DNA of 64,000 nt from positions 1 to 64,000 of the forward strand of contig CAZMZJ010000007.1 in the NCBI GenBank assembly GCA_964570825.1, written 5' to 3'. This DNA is from UMGS1002 sp964570825. Its GTDB lineage: Bacteria; Bacillota; Clostridia; Oscillospirales; CAG-272. Positions 43,013 through 51,730 of this stretch are shown piece by piece. The position numbers and the translations under genes are program-made. The notes under the pieces were generated by a model, which was not told the origin of the DNA, made no database searches, and was given only the letters and a program-made list of their open reading frames with translations. The first letter of the stretch is position 1; each line of letters opens with the position of its first letter.

Positions 43013-43741
43013 TCAGCTCCTCACATTCTTGTTGACGACACGCGTCGTAACGCGTCCGGATGAAAGAGAAATATATCTTACATAAAGCGACACTTTATTG
43101 TCGGCGTTCAGGTTGTCCCATATTTTTCTTGTGAAAGCATCGATGCTGTTGAGTATTGTTACGCGCTCCGGCTCTCCTGAAAACGACGGAATCGGGTTCC
43201 CGTCGCACTTATAGGTGTGAATGAAATGCCCTACGCCGTCAACAGGGGTATAGGAATATGTAAACCGGTTGCAGCCGCTGCCGGCCGCGTCGGCGCTTTT
43301 GAGAATGCTCATTTTATATTTGTAGCCGTCATTGAAATCAAGCAGCGCGCTGACGCGAGGGGTATAGTTTGGCGCATCCGGCTCGAACTCGCGGGTTTCA
43401 AGCGCCTCCTCAAAGGTTTTGCCCGCATTTAGGTATTCGCATATCGTGTCGGTCTGGTCGCCGTTTGTCACAATAAGCTGCTTGCCGAGCTTTTTTACAG
43501 GAGAATAGATTATCAAAGACGGATCTTTGACCTTCGACGCATCGAACGGATATATCATGACTCTGTCGCCGAAATCGTCAAACACCCTGTTGCGGCTGTT
43601 TTCGCTGCGCCCCATTATGAAATAGGCGGCGACAGCATATTTGCCGTTCTTTGACTTGCCGACAATTATTCCACGTCCCGGATAGCTGTTGCGCCTCAAA
43701 AGCAAACCGACATCGTAGGTCTTGAATATGTTCATTTTCAT
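43013..43741 (-). CDS. purO: IMP cyclohydrolase, PurO-like
   Basis: Up to 242 residues. It resembles the PurO-type IMP cyclohydrolase first known from archaea, which closes FAICAR to IMP. Seen: a GRGIIVGKSKNGKYAVAAYFIMGRSENSRNR segment near the N-terminus, the NGDQTDTI loop and the APNYTPRVSALLDF stretch. Two ATG codons (43741 and 43735) follow a GGGGG ribosome site; the second is better spaced. It sits between purN and the stand-alone AICAR transformylase, so the two together replace bifunctional PurH. The assignment rests on motif memory and this context. Confidence 0.82.
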   Translation of the reverse strand: MKMNIFKTYDVGLLLRRNSYPGRGIIVGKSKNGKYAVAAYFIMGRSENSRNRVFDDFGDRVMIYPFDASKVKDPSLIIYSPVKKLGKQLIVTNGDQTDTICEYLNAGKTFEEALETREFEPDAPNYTPRVSALLDFNDGYKYKMSILKSADAAGSGCNRFTYSYTPVDGVGHFIHTYKCDGNPIPSFSGEPERVTILNSIDAFTRKIWDNLNADNKVSLYVRYISLSSGRVTTRVVNKNVRS

Positions 43742-43749
43742 ATCCCCCG

Positions 43750-44388
43750 TTATTTATTTTTTGTTTTATCGTTTATTATCTGCGCGGAAACCAGTTCCGC
43801 CGCGGCCGGCAGGATCTTCCATTCAGCCTCCTCCATGACGCGCCTCTGCAGCGTTTCGGGCGTGTCGCCGTCCTTTACATCCACCGCCTTCTGCATGATA
43901 ATGCGCCCGCCGTCGGGTATCTCGTTCACGAAATGCACCGTCGCGCCGGTTACTTTGACGCCGTACTCAAGCGCCGCCTCGTGAACATGAAGGCCGTAAA
44001 AGCCCTTGCCGCAGAAGGACGGTATCAGCGCTGGATGGACATTTATTATCCGGTTGGGATAGCGCGAGGTAAAGCCTGCGCTAAGAATACTCATGAATCC
44101 GGCGAGAATTATCAGGTCTGTTTCATTTTCGTCGATCAATTCAATAAGCTTCTCCTCAAACTTTTCCTGAGAGCCGCACTCGGCTTTTATTACAGTCGCC
44201 GTTTTCACTCCGGCGGCTTCGGCCCTTTTAAGCGCATATGCTCCGGCCTTGTTTGAAATCACAAGCGTTATTTCGCCGCTCTTCAGCTCGCCGCGGGCTT
44301 CGGCGTCGAGAAGCGCCTGAAGATTCGTTCCGCCGCCCGAAACAAGAACGGCAATCCTTGCTTTATACATAACATTCGCAATGTTCAT
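43750..44388 (-). CDS. purN: Phosphoribosylglycinamide formyltransferase
   Basis: 212 residues. It transfers the formyl group of 10-formyl-THF to GAR. Seen: IAVLVSGGGTNLQALLDA, the folate-site ILAGFMSILSAGF, RIINVHPALIPSFCG (catalytic His) and GATVHFVNEIPDGGRIIMQKAV (catalytic Asp region). The start may be the ATG at 44388 or a second ATG (MYKARIAVL) six codons later; neither has a strong ribosome site. Only four bases separate it from the purM stop, so coupling is likely. Confidence 0.95.
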   Translation of the reverse strand: MNIANVMYKARIAVLVSGGGTNLQALLDAEARGELKSGEITLVISNKAGAYALKRAEAAGVKTATVIKAECGSQEKFEEKLIELIDENETDLIILAGFMSILSAGFTSRYPNRIINVHPALIPSFCGKGFYGLHVHEAALEYGVKVTGATVHFVNEIPDGGRIIMQKAVDVKDGDTPETLQRRVMEEAEWKILPAAAELVSAQIINDKTKNK

Positions 44389-44392
44389 AGAA

Positions 44393-45433
44393 TCAGCAAA
44401 TCACAATCTTTTCATCCGACTCGATAATCTCGCCGATGATGTACGGCTGCTCGCCGTTTGCGCGGAGTATTTCCAGCGCCTTATCCGCTTCGTCCTTCGG
44501 CACGGTAACGCTCATGCCGACGCCCATGTTGAAGGTGTTGAACATATCTCGCTCGCTGACTTTTCCGGCTTTTGAGATAAGGTCGAAAATCGGCGGAATT
44601 TTGACGCTCTTTTTCTCGATCTTTGCAGTAAGGTTGTCCGGAATGCTGCGTGGTATGTTTTCGTAGAATCCGCCGCCGGTTATGTGCGATACGCCGCGGA
44701 CGTTGACTTTCTCAAAGAGCGCAAGCATTGATTTAACATAAATTCTTGTGGGCGTCAGCAGTACCTCTCCGAGAGACTTTCCGCCAAGCTCGGAGACAGG
44801 CTTGGTTATATCCGAGCTGCCGATATTAAAAACCTTGCGGACGAGCGAGAAACCGTTTGAATGAACCCCGCTCGAGGGAAGCGCGATTATTATGTCCCCC
44901 GGCTTCATAAGATTCTTGTCGGGAATTTTTGACTTGTCTGCGATACCGACCGAGAAGCCGGCTATATCATATTCGTCGTCGGGCATCATTCCGGGGTGCT
45001 CGGCCGTTTCACCGCCGATAAGGGCCGAGCCCGAGAGCACGCAGCCCTCGGCCACGCCGCCGACAATCGCAGCGATTTTCTCGGGTGTGTTCTTTCCGCA
45101 GGCGATATAATCGAGGAAAAACAACGGCTTTGCGCCGCAACAGATAACATCGTTGACGCACATTGCCACACAGTCGATTCCTATTGTGTCGTGCTTGTCC
45201 ATAACGAAGGCAATCTTAAGCTTTGTTCCGACGCCGTCGGTCCCGCTCACGAGCACCGGTTCCTTTATCCCGAATAGATCGAGCGCAAAAAGACCGCCGA
45301 AATCTCCTATGTCGGAGCATGCGGGAGTAAGCGTACGGGCGACATGCTTCTTCATCAGCTCAACCGCACGGTATCCTGCGGTAATGTCGACGCCGGCCGC
45401 CGCGTAGCTGTCGGATTTTGATATATTTTTCAT
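44393..45433 (-). CDS. purM: Phosphoribosylformylglycinamidine cyclo-ligase
   Basis: 346 residues, normal AIRS length. It closes FGAM to AIR with ATP. Seen: YAAAGVDITAGYRAVELMK at the N-terminus, the GTDGVGTKLKIAF substrate loop, IGIDCVAMCVNDVICCGAKPLFFLDY and HITGGGFYENIPR. It lies between purF and purN in the operon. Confidence 0.96.
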   Translation of the reverse strand: MKNISKSDSYAAAGVDITAGYRAVELMKKHVARTLTPACSDIGDFGGLFALDLFGIKEPVLVSGTDGVGTKLKIAFVMDKHDTIGIDCVAMCVNDVICCGAKPLFFLDYIACGKNTPEKIAAIVGGVAEGCVLSGSALIGGETAEHPGMMPDDEYDIAGFSVGIADKSKIPDKNLMKPGDIIIALPSSGVHSNGFSLVRKVFNIGSSDITKPVSELGGKSLGEVLLTPTRIYVKSMLALFEKVNVRGVSHITGGGFYENIPRSIPDNLTAKIEKKSVKIPPIFDLISKAGKVSERDMFNTFNMGVGMSVTVPKDEADKALEILRANGEQPYIIGEIIESDEKIVIC

Positions 45434-45525
45434 TTTCCCATTTTCCTTTCTGCGGGCTGCGATAATTGTGCCGTATGCGGCACATTTCTCACTGTTTGAA
45501 AGCTTTATCCTTCAAATCATTCCCT

Positions 45526-46986
45526 TTAATTGTTATTTCTTTTTACATTTTCTTTTTCGTTCTCATCGGGCAGCTTTTCTTCGAATCTGTACTTCCTTGT
45601 TTCCGTGGGCACTGCGGTCGGATAACAGCCGTCGAAGCAGGCGGTGCAGTATCCTCTTCCGTTCATCCCGCAGGCAAGCTGTTTTACGCTCGCTATGCTG
45701 AGGTATCCGAGCGTGTCGGCTCCTATCAGCTTTGCTATCTCCGGAACAGTATGGCTGCAGGCTATAAGATTATCGCGCGAGTCTATATCTGTACCGTAAT
45801 AGCAAGGGTTGAGAAAGGGCGGCGACGATATGCGCATGTGTATCTCGGACGCTCCGGCGTCGCGCAGGAGCTTGACTATTCGCGCGCTGGTCGTTCCGCG
45901 GACTATGGAGTCGTCTATCAAAACAACGCGCTTGCCCTTTACCACCGAGGTTATCGGATTAAGCTTGATTTTCACCCTGTCCTCGCGGCTTTTCTGCCCC
46001 GGCGAGATGAAGGTGCGCGCAATATATTTATTTTTTATAAATCCGATTTCGTACGGTATCCCCGACTGCTTCGAATAACCGAGCGCGGCATCAAGACCCG
46101 AATCCGGCACGCCGATCACAACATCAGCCTGTACCGGATGTTCAAGCGCCAGAAACGCGCCGGCGCGCATTCTCGCAGTGTGAACCGAACTGCCGTCGAT
46201 AGTGGAATCGGGTCGCGCAAAATAAATATACTCAAATACGCATAAAGACTGAGGCCTTTTGTTGCAGTGCTCTTTTATGCTGCGCACGCCTGACTTTTCA
46301 AAAACAACTATCTCCCCCGGCTCGACGTCACGCAAAAACTCTGCTCCGACCGCGTCAAGAGCGCAGCTCTCCGACGCTATGATATATTTTCCGTCCTGCG
46401 TCCTTCCGTAGCAGAGAGGACGGAAACCGCTTTCGTCCCGCACCGCGATAAGCTTCTGGGGCGACATGATGACAAGCGAATACGCCCCCTCGAGCCTGTA
46501 CATTGCCTGGTTGACAGCTTCCTCAATCGAACCGGTGACAAGACGCTCGTTTGTAATAATATACGAAATCACCTCGGTGTCGCTTGTCGTGTGGAAGATC
46601 GCACCCTTCAGCTCAAGCTCGGAGCGCAGCTCGTATGAATTGACAAGGTTTCCGTTATGCGCGAGCGCCATCGCGCCCTTGATGTGGTTCACGACTATCG
46701 GCTGCGCGTTGTTCCGGTCGTTGACGCCCGTAGTCCCGTAGCGCACATGTCCCACGGCGCAGCTGCCTTCTCCCAGCTTATCCAGAAGCTCCGGAGTGAA
46801 AACGTCGTTTACAAGCCCTGTGTCCTTATAGGTATTGAATACTCCGCGGTCGTTCACCGTGATTCCGCAGGACTCCTGCCCTCTGTGCTGAAGGGAAAAA
46901 AGTCCGTAGTAAACCGTACGGGCAACGTCGCATTTGTTTTGGCAGAATACGCCGAAAACTCCGCATTCCTCTCTTAAGTTTCCCAT
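45526..46986 (-). CDS. purF: Amidophosphoribosyltransferase
   Basis: 486 residues. It catalyses the first committed purine step, PRPP plus glutamine to phosphoribosylamine. The nucleophile is Cys8 (REECGVFGVF), implying a seven-residue propeptide. Seen: LQHRGQESCGI, HVRYGTTG, the PRPP loop VVLIDDSIVRGTTSARIVKLLR and late cysteines that may hold a 4Fe-4S cluster (CGMNGRGYCTACFDG), as in the Bacillus-type enzyme. Expressed after purC in the operon. Confidence 0.96.
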   Translation of the reverse strand: MGNLREECGVFGVFCQNKCDVARTVYYGLFSLQHRGQESCGITVNDRGVFNTYKDTGLVNDVFTPELLDKLGEGSCAVGHVRYGTTGVNDRNNAQPIVVNHIKGAMALAHNGNLVNSYELRSELELKGAIFHTTSDTEVISYIITNERLVTGSIEEAVNQAMYRLEGAYSLVIMSPQKLIAVRDESGFRPLCYGRTQDGKYIIASESCALDAVGAEFLRDVEPGEIVVFEKSGVRSIKEHCNKRPQSLCVFEYIYFARPDSTIDGSSVHTARMRAGAFLALEHPVQADVVIGVPDSGLDAALGYSKQSGIPYEIGFIKNKYIARTFISPGQKSREDRVKIKLNPITSVVKGKRVVLIDDSIVRGTTSARIVKLLRDAGASEIHMRISSPPFLNPCYYGTDIDSRDNLIACSHTVPEIAKLIGADTLGYLSIASVKQLACGMNGRGYCTACFDGCYPTAVPTETRKYRFEEKLPDENEKENVKRNNN

Positions 46987-47006
46987 CTGAACTCCTGTAT
47001 GCTTAG

Positions 47007-47717
47007 TTAATTTCCCAGTACTCTTTTCATCATTTCGCGGTAAGCATCCTCTACGCCTCCCATGTCGCGGCGGAATCTGTCCTTGTCGAGCTTTTCGTTG
47101 GTCTTCGCGTCCCAGAAGCGGCAGGTGTCGGGGGATATTTCGTCAGCCAGCACGATTTTGCCGTCCGGAAGCCTTCCGAATTCGAGCTTGAAATCCACAA
47201 GCTTGATGCCTATGCCGAGAAAATAGGCTTTGAGAGTATCGTTGACCTTAAACGCCATCGCCTTTATTGTCTCAATCTCTTCTTTTGTGGCAAGACCCAG
47301 CGCGAGAGCATGGTATTCGTTGATGAGCGGGTCGTGAAGATCGTCATTCTTATATGAAAACTCGATAGTGGGCTGAGCAAACACTATGCCTTCCTCAACG
47401 CCGTAACGCTTTGCGAAAGAGCCGGCGGAAATGTTGCGGACGATTACCTCAAGAGGAACTATCTTTACTTTTCTGACCACTGTTTCACGGTCGTTCAGCT
47501 CCTTAACAAGATGAGTAGGAACGCCCGCCTTCTCAAGCATTTCCATAAGGAAGTTCGTCATGCGGTTGTTGATGACGCCCTTGCCGGCGATAGTCCCTTT
47601 CTTGAGCCCGTCCAGCGCCGTCGCGTCGTCCTTGTATGATACTATGACATAATTGGGATTGTCAGTCGCGTATACCTTTTTTGCTTTTCCCTCGTAGATC
47701 TGTTCTCTCTTTTCCAT
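47007..47717 (-). CDS. purC: SAICAR synthetase
   Basis: 236 residues. It joins CAIR and aspartate with ATP to give SAICAR. Seen: YEGKAKKVYATD, NRMTNFLMEMLEKAGVPTH, VPLEVIVRNISAGSFAKRYG, VDFKLEFGRLPDGKIVLADEISPDTCRFWD. The ATG at 47717 is chosen because AAAGGAG lies eight bases upstream; a TTG two codons earlier is too close. Second gene of the operon. Confidence 0.96.
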   Translation of the reverse strand: MEKREQIYEGKAKKVYATDNPNYVIVSYKDDATALDGLKKGTIAGKGVINNRMTNFLMEMLEKAGVPTHLVKELNDRETVVRKVKIVPLEVIVRNISAGSFAKRYGVEEGIVFAQPTIEFSYKNDDLHDPLINEYHALALGLATKEEIETIKAMAFKVNDTLKAYFLGIGIKLVDFKLEFGRLPDGKIVLADEISPDTCRFWDAKTNEKLDKDRFRRDMGGVEDAYREMMKRVLGN

Positions 47718-47739
47718 AATCAATGCTCCTTTTTAGGTG

Positions 47740-48237
47740 TTATTTCTTATTGATTTCTGCTTCAACGGCAAGATTTTTTTCAAGCACCTTCGCGCTGTCC
47801 GCAGCTCTTTTGTCCGCAAGCTTTTTTGCAAGGCTCTCGTCAGACAGCGAAAGTATTTCAATCGACAGAAGAGCGGCATTGACCGCACCATCAACCGCAA
47901 CTGTGGCCACCGGTACACCGGAGGGCATCTGCACAGTTGAAAGAAGTGCGTCAACACCGCCTAAGTTGCCCGACTTTACAGGTATACCGATGACTGGCAG
48001 CGTGGTGTTCGCAGCTATGGCGCCGGCAAGATGAGCCGCCATGCCGGCCGCGGCTATAATGACTCCGAAATCGTTTTCACGGGCCGATATGCAGAAATCT
48101 CTAACCTTTTCGGGCGTGCGGTGCGCCGACCATACATGCGCCTCGAACGGCACGCCGAAAGCGTCCAGCGTTTCCGCCGCCTTCTTAACAATCGGCAGGT
48201 CGCTGTCGCTTCCCATAATAAGTGCAACTTTCTTCAT
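47740..48237 (-). CDS. purE: N5-CAIR mutase / AIR carboxylase
   Basis: 165 residues. First gene of the purine operon. Seen: IMGSDSDLPIVKKAAETL, the SAHRTPEKV catalytic loop, AAAGMAAHLAGAIAA and PVKSGNLGGVDALLSTVQMPSGVPVATVAV. Together these are the PurE signature. No purK gene is in the operon, so the enzyme either uses PurK encoded elsewhere or works as a direct AIR carboxylase. It follows a ZTP riboswitch leader. Confidence 0.95.
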   Translation of the reverse strand: MKKVALIMGSDSDLPIVKKAAETLDAFGVPFEAHVWSAHRTPEKVRDFCISARENDFGVIIAAAGMAAHLAGAIAANTTLPVIGIPVKSGNLGGVDALLSTVQMPSGVPVATVAVDGAVNAALLSIEILSLSDESLAKKLADKRAADSAKVLEKNLAVEAEINKK

Positions 48238-48320
48238 CCTGTTTCTCCATCAAATAAAGTTTTATACTGATTTCTAAAAATTCCGGGGCGGCGTCCCGCA
48301 GTCATCCTTTATAAAAAACC

Positions 48321-48360
48321 AAAAAGGGCGCACTTGCTCCATAAAAAAGTAAGTGCGCCC
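48321..48360 (-). terminator. Terminator of the ZTP riboswitch
   Basis: Minus-strand stem GGGCGCACTT (48360-48351) with AAGTGCGCCC (48335-48326) and five T (48325-48321). Its 5' arm overlaps the last conserved aptamer bases. Confidence 0.9.
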
Positions 48361-48445
48361 AGACGGTCGGCTTTTGTCGTTTTCCGCTTCTCGGTGGTGC
48401 TCCACCATTACCCGTCAGTCACGGAAAACGTTATTAAGAACTGCC
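48356..48445 (-). promoter_or_regulatory. ZTP (pfl) riboswitch of the purine operon
   Basis: On the minus strand the leader contains CGTGACTGACGGGTAATGG and GGAGCACCACCGAGAAGCGG. After a short linker it continues with AGCCGACCGTCTGGGC. These match the two conserved halves of the pfl motif, including the terminal CCGxCTGGGC that binds the AICAR-like ligand. The last bases form the left arm of the terminator at 48321-48360, so ZTP/ZMP binding should permit read-through. ZTP accumulates when 10-formyl-THF is short, which fits an operon ending in fhs. Confidence 0.9.
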
Positions 48446-48471
48446 GTGCGGCGGCTCCCTTTTACATTGAA

Positions 48472-48500
48472 ATTATACCATAACAATATTTTGCTGTCAA
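48472..48500 (-). promoter_or_regulatory. Promoter of the purine operon
   Basis: Minus strand TTGACA (48500-48495), 17-base spacer, TATAAT (48477-48472): consensus match. Confidence 0.9.
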
Positions 48501-48691
48501 CTGTCTGCCGGTATTCACACATCCAAATTACGACAGCGCGCACAAGCGTTTTTTCGTGTATTTTGTCTATTCTGCGAAAAGGCATGAAAATTATCATTAA
48601 ATCACTGTCATCCCGCTTGATTTATCGCGGCGGCGATATTATAATGAATTTAATGATATGGCGTCAAAAGCGCGGATGGAGGCGATTTGGT

Positions 48692-49339
48692 GTGACCGAA
48701 ATATATTTTACAGATGTGACGCCGCTTAACGATGCCGCACTTTTTGAGAGAGTCGTCTCGCGTCTGTCAGCTGAAAGAGAAAAAAAGGCGTCTTCCTGCC
48801 ACCTTGAACGCGACCGCAACCTTTCAGCCGGCGCCTCCTATCTTCTTTCTCTTGCGCTTGCAAAACACGGAATCGACGAAAAATCCGTCGGTTATGTTTA
48901 CAACAGCTGCGGGAAACCGCGCCTTGCCGATTATCCGGATATTTCTTTCTCTTTGTCACATTCCGGCTCGATGGCGATGTGCGCACTGACAGGTTCGGGA
49001 GAGGTCGGCTGCGACATAGAGTCTCCGTCACATCACGGCTTCGCCGCGGCAAAACGCTTCTTCTGCCGCAGCGAATATCTCTATGTAACTGAATCCGCCG
49101 ATCCCGAGGGCGAGTTCAGGCGTTTATGGACGCTTAAGGAAAGCTATATAAAAGCGCTCGGCACCGGTCTTAAAACAGCGCTTTCCTCATTTGAAATCAT
49201 TCCGTCAAAACCGCCGCACATAAAGGGCAACGATAAATACCATTTCGCCGAATTTCTCGTCAGCGGATACTCGGCGGCCGTGTGCTGCACCGACCGGACG
49301 TTTTTGGCCCCCGAAATTATAAATTTGAGCAATATATAA
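48692..49339 (+). CDS. 4'-phosphopantetheinyl transferase (Sfp-like)
   Basis: 215 residues. It transfers phosphopantetheine from CoA to carrier proteins. Seen: GKPRLADYPDISFSLSHSG, the metal-binding VGCDIE and RRLWTLKESYIKALGTGL (WxxKExxxK motif). Size and motifs suit the Sfp/Gsp group rather than AcpS. A GTG at 48692 with GGAGG at 48678-48682 is the likely start; the open frame runs further upstream but there it covers the purine promoter and riboswitch on the other strand. No polyketide or peptide synthetase is in the window. A hairpin terminator follows. Confidence 0.88.
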   Translation: MTEIYFTDVTPLNDAALFERVVSRLSAEREKKASSCHLERDRNLSAGASYLLSLALAKHGIDEKSVGYVYNSCGKPRLADYPDISFSLSHSGSMAMCALTGSGEVGCDIESPSHHGFAAAKRFFCRSEYLYVTESADPEGEFRRLWTLKESYIKALGTGLKTALSSFEIIPSKPPHIKGNDKYHFAEFLVSGYSAAVCCTDRTFLAPEIINLSNI

Positions 49340-49346
49340 CAAGTCG

Positions 49347-49380
49347 CCGCGCGGCATTGACTGCCGTGCGGTATTTATTT
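49347..49380 (+). terminator. Terminator after the PPTase gene
   Basis: CCGCGCGGC (49347-49355) with GCCGTGCGG (49363-49371, one G-T pair) and a T-rich tail. Confidence 0.75.
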
Positions 49381-49398
49381 TCGAATGCTGTTTTTCTA

Positions 49399-49427
49399 TT
49401 GACAAAACGCGCGAACGATGTTACAAT
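49399..49427 (+). promoter_or_regulatory. Promoter of the anion-permease gene
   Basis: TTGACA (49399-49404), 17-base spacer, TACAAT (49422-49427). Confidence 0.75.
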
Positions 49428-49471
49428 TATCGCGTTTGTCATACTTTATAATTATTTGGGAGCTTAGAACA

Positions 49472-50665
49472 ATGAGCAGGCTGTCTGCCACGGCAGACTT
49501 TATAAAACCCGACGGCATCCGGAAACCGGAACCCGTATTGCAGAAAATCAGCGCGGCGCTTCGCAAAAACTTTATGGCAGCCGTTGCCGTCTCCTTAGCT
49601 GTAATAACATCTTTTATCATTCCCCCAGACAGAACCTATCTCGGCTATTTCGACTGGAAAACCCTCTCGTGCCTGTTTCTGACTCTTGCGGTTATCTGCG
49701 CGCTGAAAAACATACGCTTTTTCACGGTGCTCGCGCGCCGCATCGTCAGTCTTGCGGGAAATCTGCAGACAGCCGTGCTCGCCCTGGTTTACATAACCTT
49801 TATCGGTTCAATGTTCCTCGCGAACGACATGGCGCTTCTCACATTCCTTCCGCTCGGCTATATCCTGCTTGAGGAAACAGGAAAACAGAAAAAGATGGCT
49901 TTCACTTTCATAATGCAGAATATCGCCGCAAACCTCGGCGGAATGCTGACTCCCTTCGGCAACCCCCAAAACCTTTATCTTTACTCAAAATTCAGCATCC
50001 CGACCGGTGAGTTCATGGCCGTCATGGCAATTCCGTTTGGGACGTCTGTATTTATAATAACCCTGCTTTGCCTTACGATGGTCAAAAAAGAGCCCATTAC
50101 TCTTCAGAACGAAGCTGAGGTAAAGCTTCCGTTGTGGCGCAGCATTCTATACCTTGTGCTGTTTGTCTATTCAATTCTGATAGTCTTCCGCTTCATTCCC
50201 TACTGGACAGGTCTTATTATTGTGCCTGCCGTGCTGCTTTTCGCCGACAAGCGCGCCTTGGCTATGGTCGATTACCCGCTCCTTCTTACTTTCTTCTGCT
50301 TCTTCATCTTTGCCGGCAATATGTCGCGTATCGAGGCTGTCAACACGTTATTGTCATCTCTGCTCGAAAAAAACACTCTCGTCGTTTCTGCTCTTTCCTG
50401 CCAGTTCATAAGCAACGTCCCCTCCGCAATCCTGCTCTCGCGTTTCACCGACAACTGGCGCGAGCTGCTTGTGGGAGTCAATATCGGCGGAACCGGAACG
50501 CTTATAGCTTCGCTGGCAAGTCTTATTACTTTCCGTGAGTATACCTCTCATAACAAGGGACTTACCGGCAGATACATAGCCCAGTTTTCGGCTTTCAACT
50601 TTGGATTTTTATTTATCCTGATGATAATTTCTGTACTCTTCCTTCAGGTGTTCCCGATATTTTAA
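49472..50665 (+). CDS. ArsB/SLC13-like anion permease
   Basis: 397 residues with about ten to eleven membrane helices, in the ion transporter superfamily that includes ArsB, NhaD and citrate/dicarboxylate carriers. The repeat motifs FLANDMALLTFLPLG and NIAANLGGMLTPFGNPQNLYLYS, and the second-half SNVPSAILLSRFTDN and GTGTLIASLASLI, are typical. The substrate could be arsenite or a carboxylate; no ars gene is nearby. The ATG at 49472 with GGGAG upstream is preferred over an 18-codon extension that covers the promoter. Confidence 0.82.
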   Translation: MSRLSATADFIKPDGIRKPEPVLQKISAALRKNFMAAVAVSLAVITSFIIPPDRTYLGYFDWKTLSCLFLTLAVICALKNIRFFTVLARRIVSLAGNLQTAVLALVYITFIGSMFLANDMALLTFLPLGYILLEETGKQKKMAFTFIMQNIAANLGGMLTPFGNPQNLYLYSKFSIPTGEFMAVMAIPFGTSVFIITLLCLTMVKKEPITLQNEAEVKLPLWRSILYLVLFVYSILIVFRFIPYWTGLIIVPAVLLFADKRALAMVDYPLLLTFFCFFIFAGNMSRIEAVNTLLSSLLEKNTLVVSALSCQFISNVPSAILLSRFTDNWRELLVGVNIGGTGTLIASLASLITFREYTSHNKGLTGRYIAQFSAFNFGFLFILMIISVLFLQVFPIF

Positions 50666-50719
50666 TATAAATTCAGCCCCGGTCACGCCCTGTCACCACA
50701 TTCCACGAAAGGTTTTCCA

Positions 50720-51676
50720 ATGAAAATATTCTACACAGTCCTCACTACAACAGCCATAATGATGACTCTTATGGCGATTGGCTATTTTCTGGGACGCAAA
50801 AAGCTGGTCAGCGACAAAATCGGCCGTGATCTCGGAGTGCTTGAAGTCAGGCTGTTTCTTCCGGCTTACCTGTTCATTATGCTTGCCGAGAATGTGGTGC
50901 CGGAAAAAATCAGCGTCAATATGCAATATCTCCTGTACGGGACGATTTTCTTCTGCGCGTTGTGTATTCTCACTTTCCTTGCCTCACGCATATATCCCGG
51001 AAACCGGCTTGCAAGGCTGATGTTCTTTTACATAATGCTTTACCCGAACTTCGGATATTTCGGCTACCCTGTGATTGAAGCAGCTTTCGGCAAGGAAGTG
51101 CTCTCTCAGTATATTATTTTCGTTCTTCCCTTCACCTTTGCGGTAAACACGCACGGCGCCTATATGCTGACAACCTCGCGAAGCCGGACAGAGGGTGAAA
51201 AAAGCAAATTTTCATTTCAAAATCTGAAAACAATTCCCTATGAGGTCATTATCGCTGTTATACTCGGCACAGCCGTTGGCCTGCTGGGCATTAAGCTTCC
51301 CTCTGCTGTGTCTGGATTCTTCAGTTTTACCGGGGCCTGCATGAGTCCGGTTTCAATGCTGCTTGCCGGTTTCATATTATCAGCGCTTCCGCTCAAGCAG
51401 CTGTTCCGCTCGGCGCAATCATATATCGTTAATGCGATAAAGCTTGTTTTAATGCCTATTTCAGTATTTGTCATTCTTTATCTTATCGGCGTCCGCGGTT
51501 ATCCTCTGGCTTTCATGGTGATTTTCAACGCTCTGCCTATAGGAATGAACGTGGTGATTTTCGCCAAACCCGAACAGCCGGATTATGTCAGCACCGGAGT
51601 GTCTTGCTTCATTTCGTATATCCTCGCCTTGCTGACCGTCCCGGCGACCTTCGGCTTACTTTCACGCTTTCTGTAA
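50720..51676 (+). CDS. AEC-family (auxin efflux carrier-like) transporter
   Basis: 318 residues with ten helices in two five-helix halves. The paired prolines and Asn of the family appear in FLPAYLFIMLAE, YPNFGYFGYPVIEAAFG and the C-terminal FNALPIGMNVVIFA. Bacterial AEC proteins usually move malate, malonate or other organic acids. AAAGG lies before the ATG. It follows the anion permease after about 55 bases and may share its transcript. A bidirectional terminator follows. Confidence 0.88.
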   Translation: MKIFYTVLTTTAIMMTLMAIGYFLGRKKLVSDKIGRDLGVLEVRLFLPAYLFIMLAENVVPEKISVNMQYLLYGTIFFCALCILTFLASRIYPGNRLARLMFFYIMLYPNFGYFGYPVIEAAFGKEVLSQYIIFVLPFTFAVNTHGAYMLTTSRSRTEGEKSKFSFQNLKTIPYEVIIAVILGTAVGLLGIKLPSAVSGFFSFTGACMSPVSMLLAGFILSALPLKQLFRSAQSYIVNAIKLVLMPISVFVILYLIGVRGYPLAFMVIFNALPIGMNVVIFAKPEQPDYVSTGVSCFISYILALLTVPATFGLLSRFL

Positions 51677-51691
51677 CACGATAATACAATC

Positions 51692-51729
51692 GCCGCCTGC
51701 GGATATTTCTTTCCGCAGGCGGCTCTTCA
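51692..51729. terminator. Convergent bidirectional terminator
   Basis: GCCGCCTGCGGA (51692-51703) with TCCGCAGGCGGC (51712-51723), a perfect 12-base stem. Confidence 0.85.
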
Positions 51730-51730
51730 T

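Noticed and set aside
45466..46245. Plus-strand 259-codon open frame
   Set aside because: Antisense to purF, with no supporting start site.
48353..48691. Long N-terminal extension of the PPTase frame
   Set aside because: It would translate through the antisense of the ZTP riboswitch and the purine promoter, and a GTG with GGAGG at 48692 gives the normal family length.
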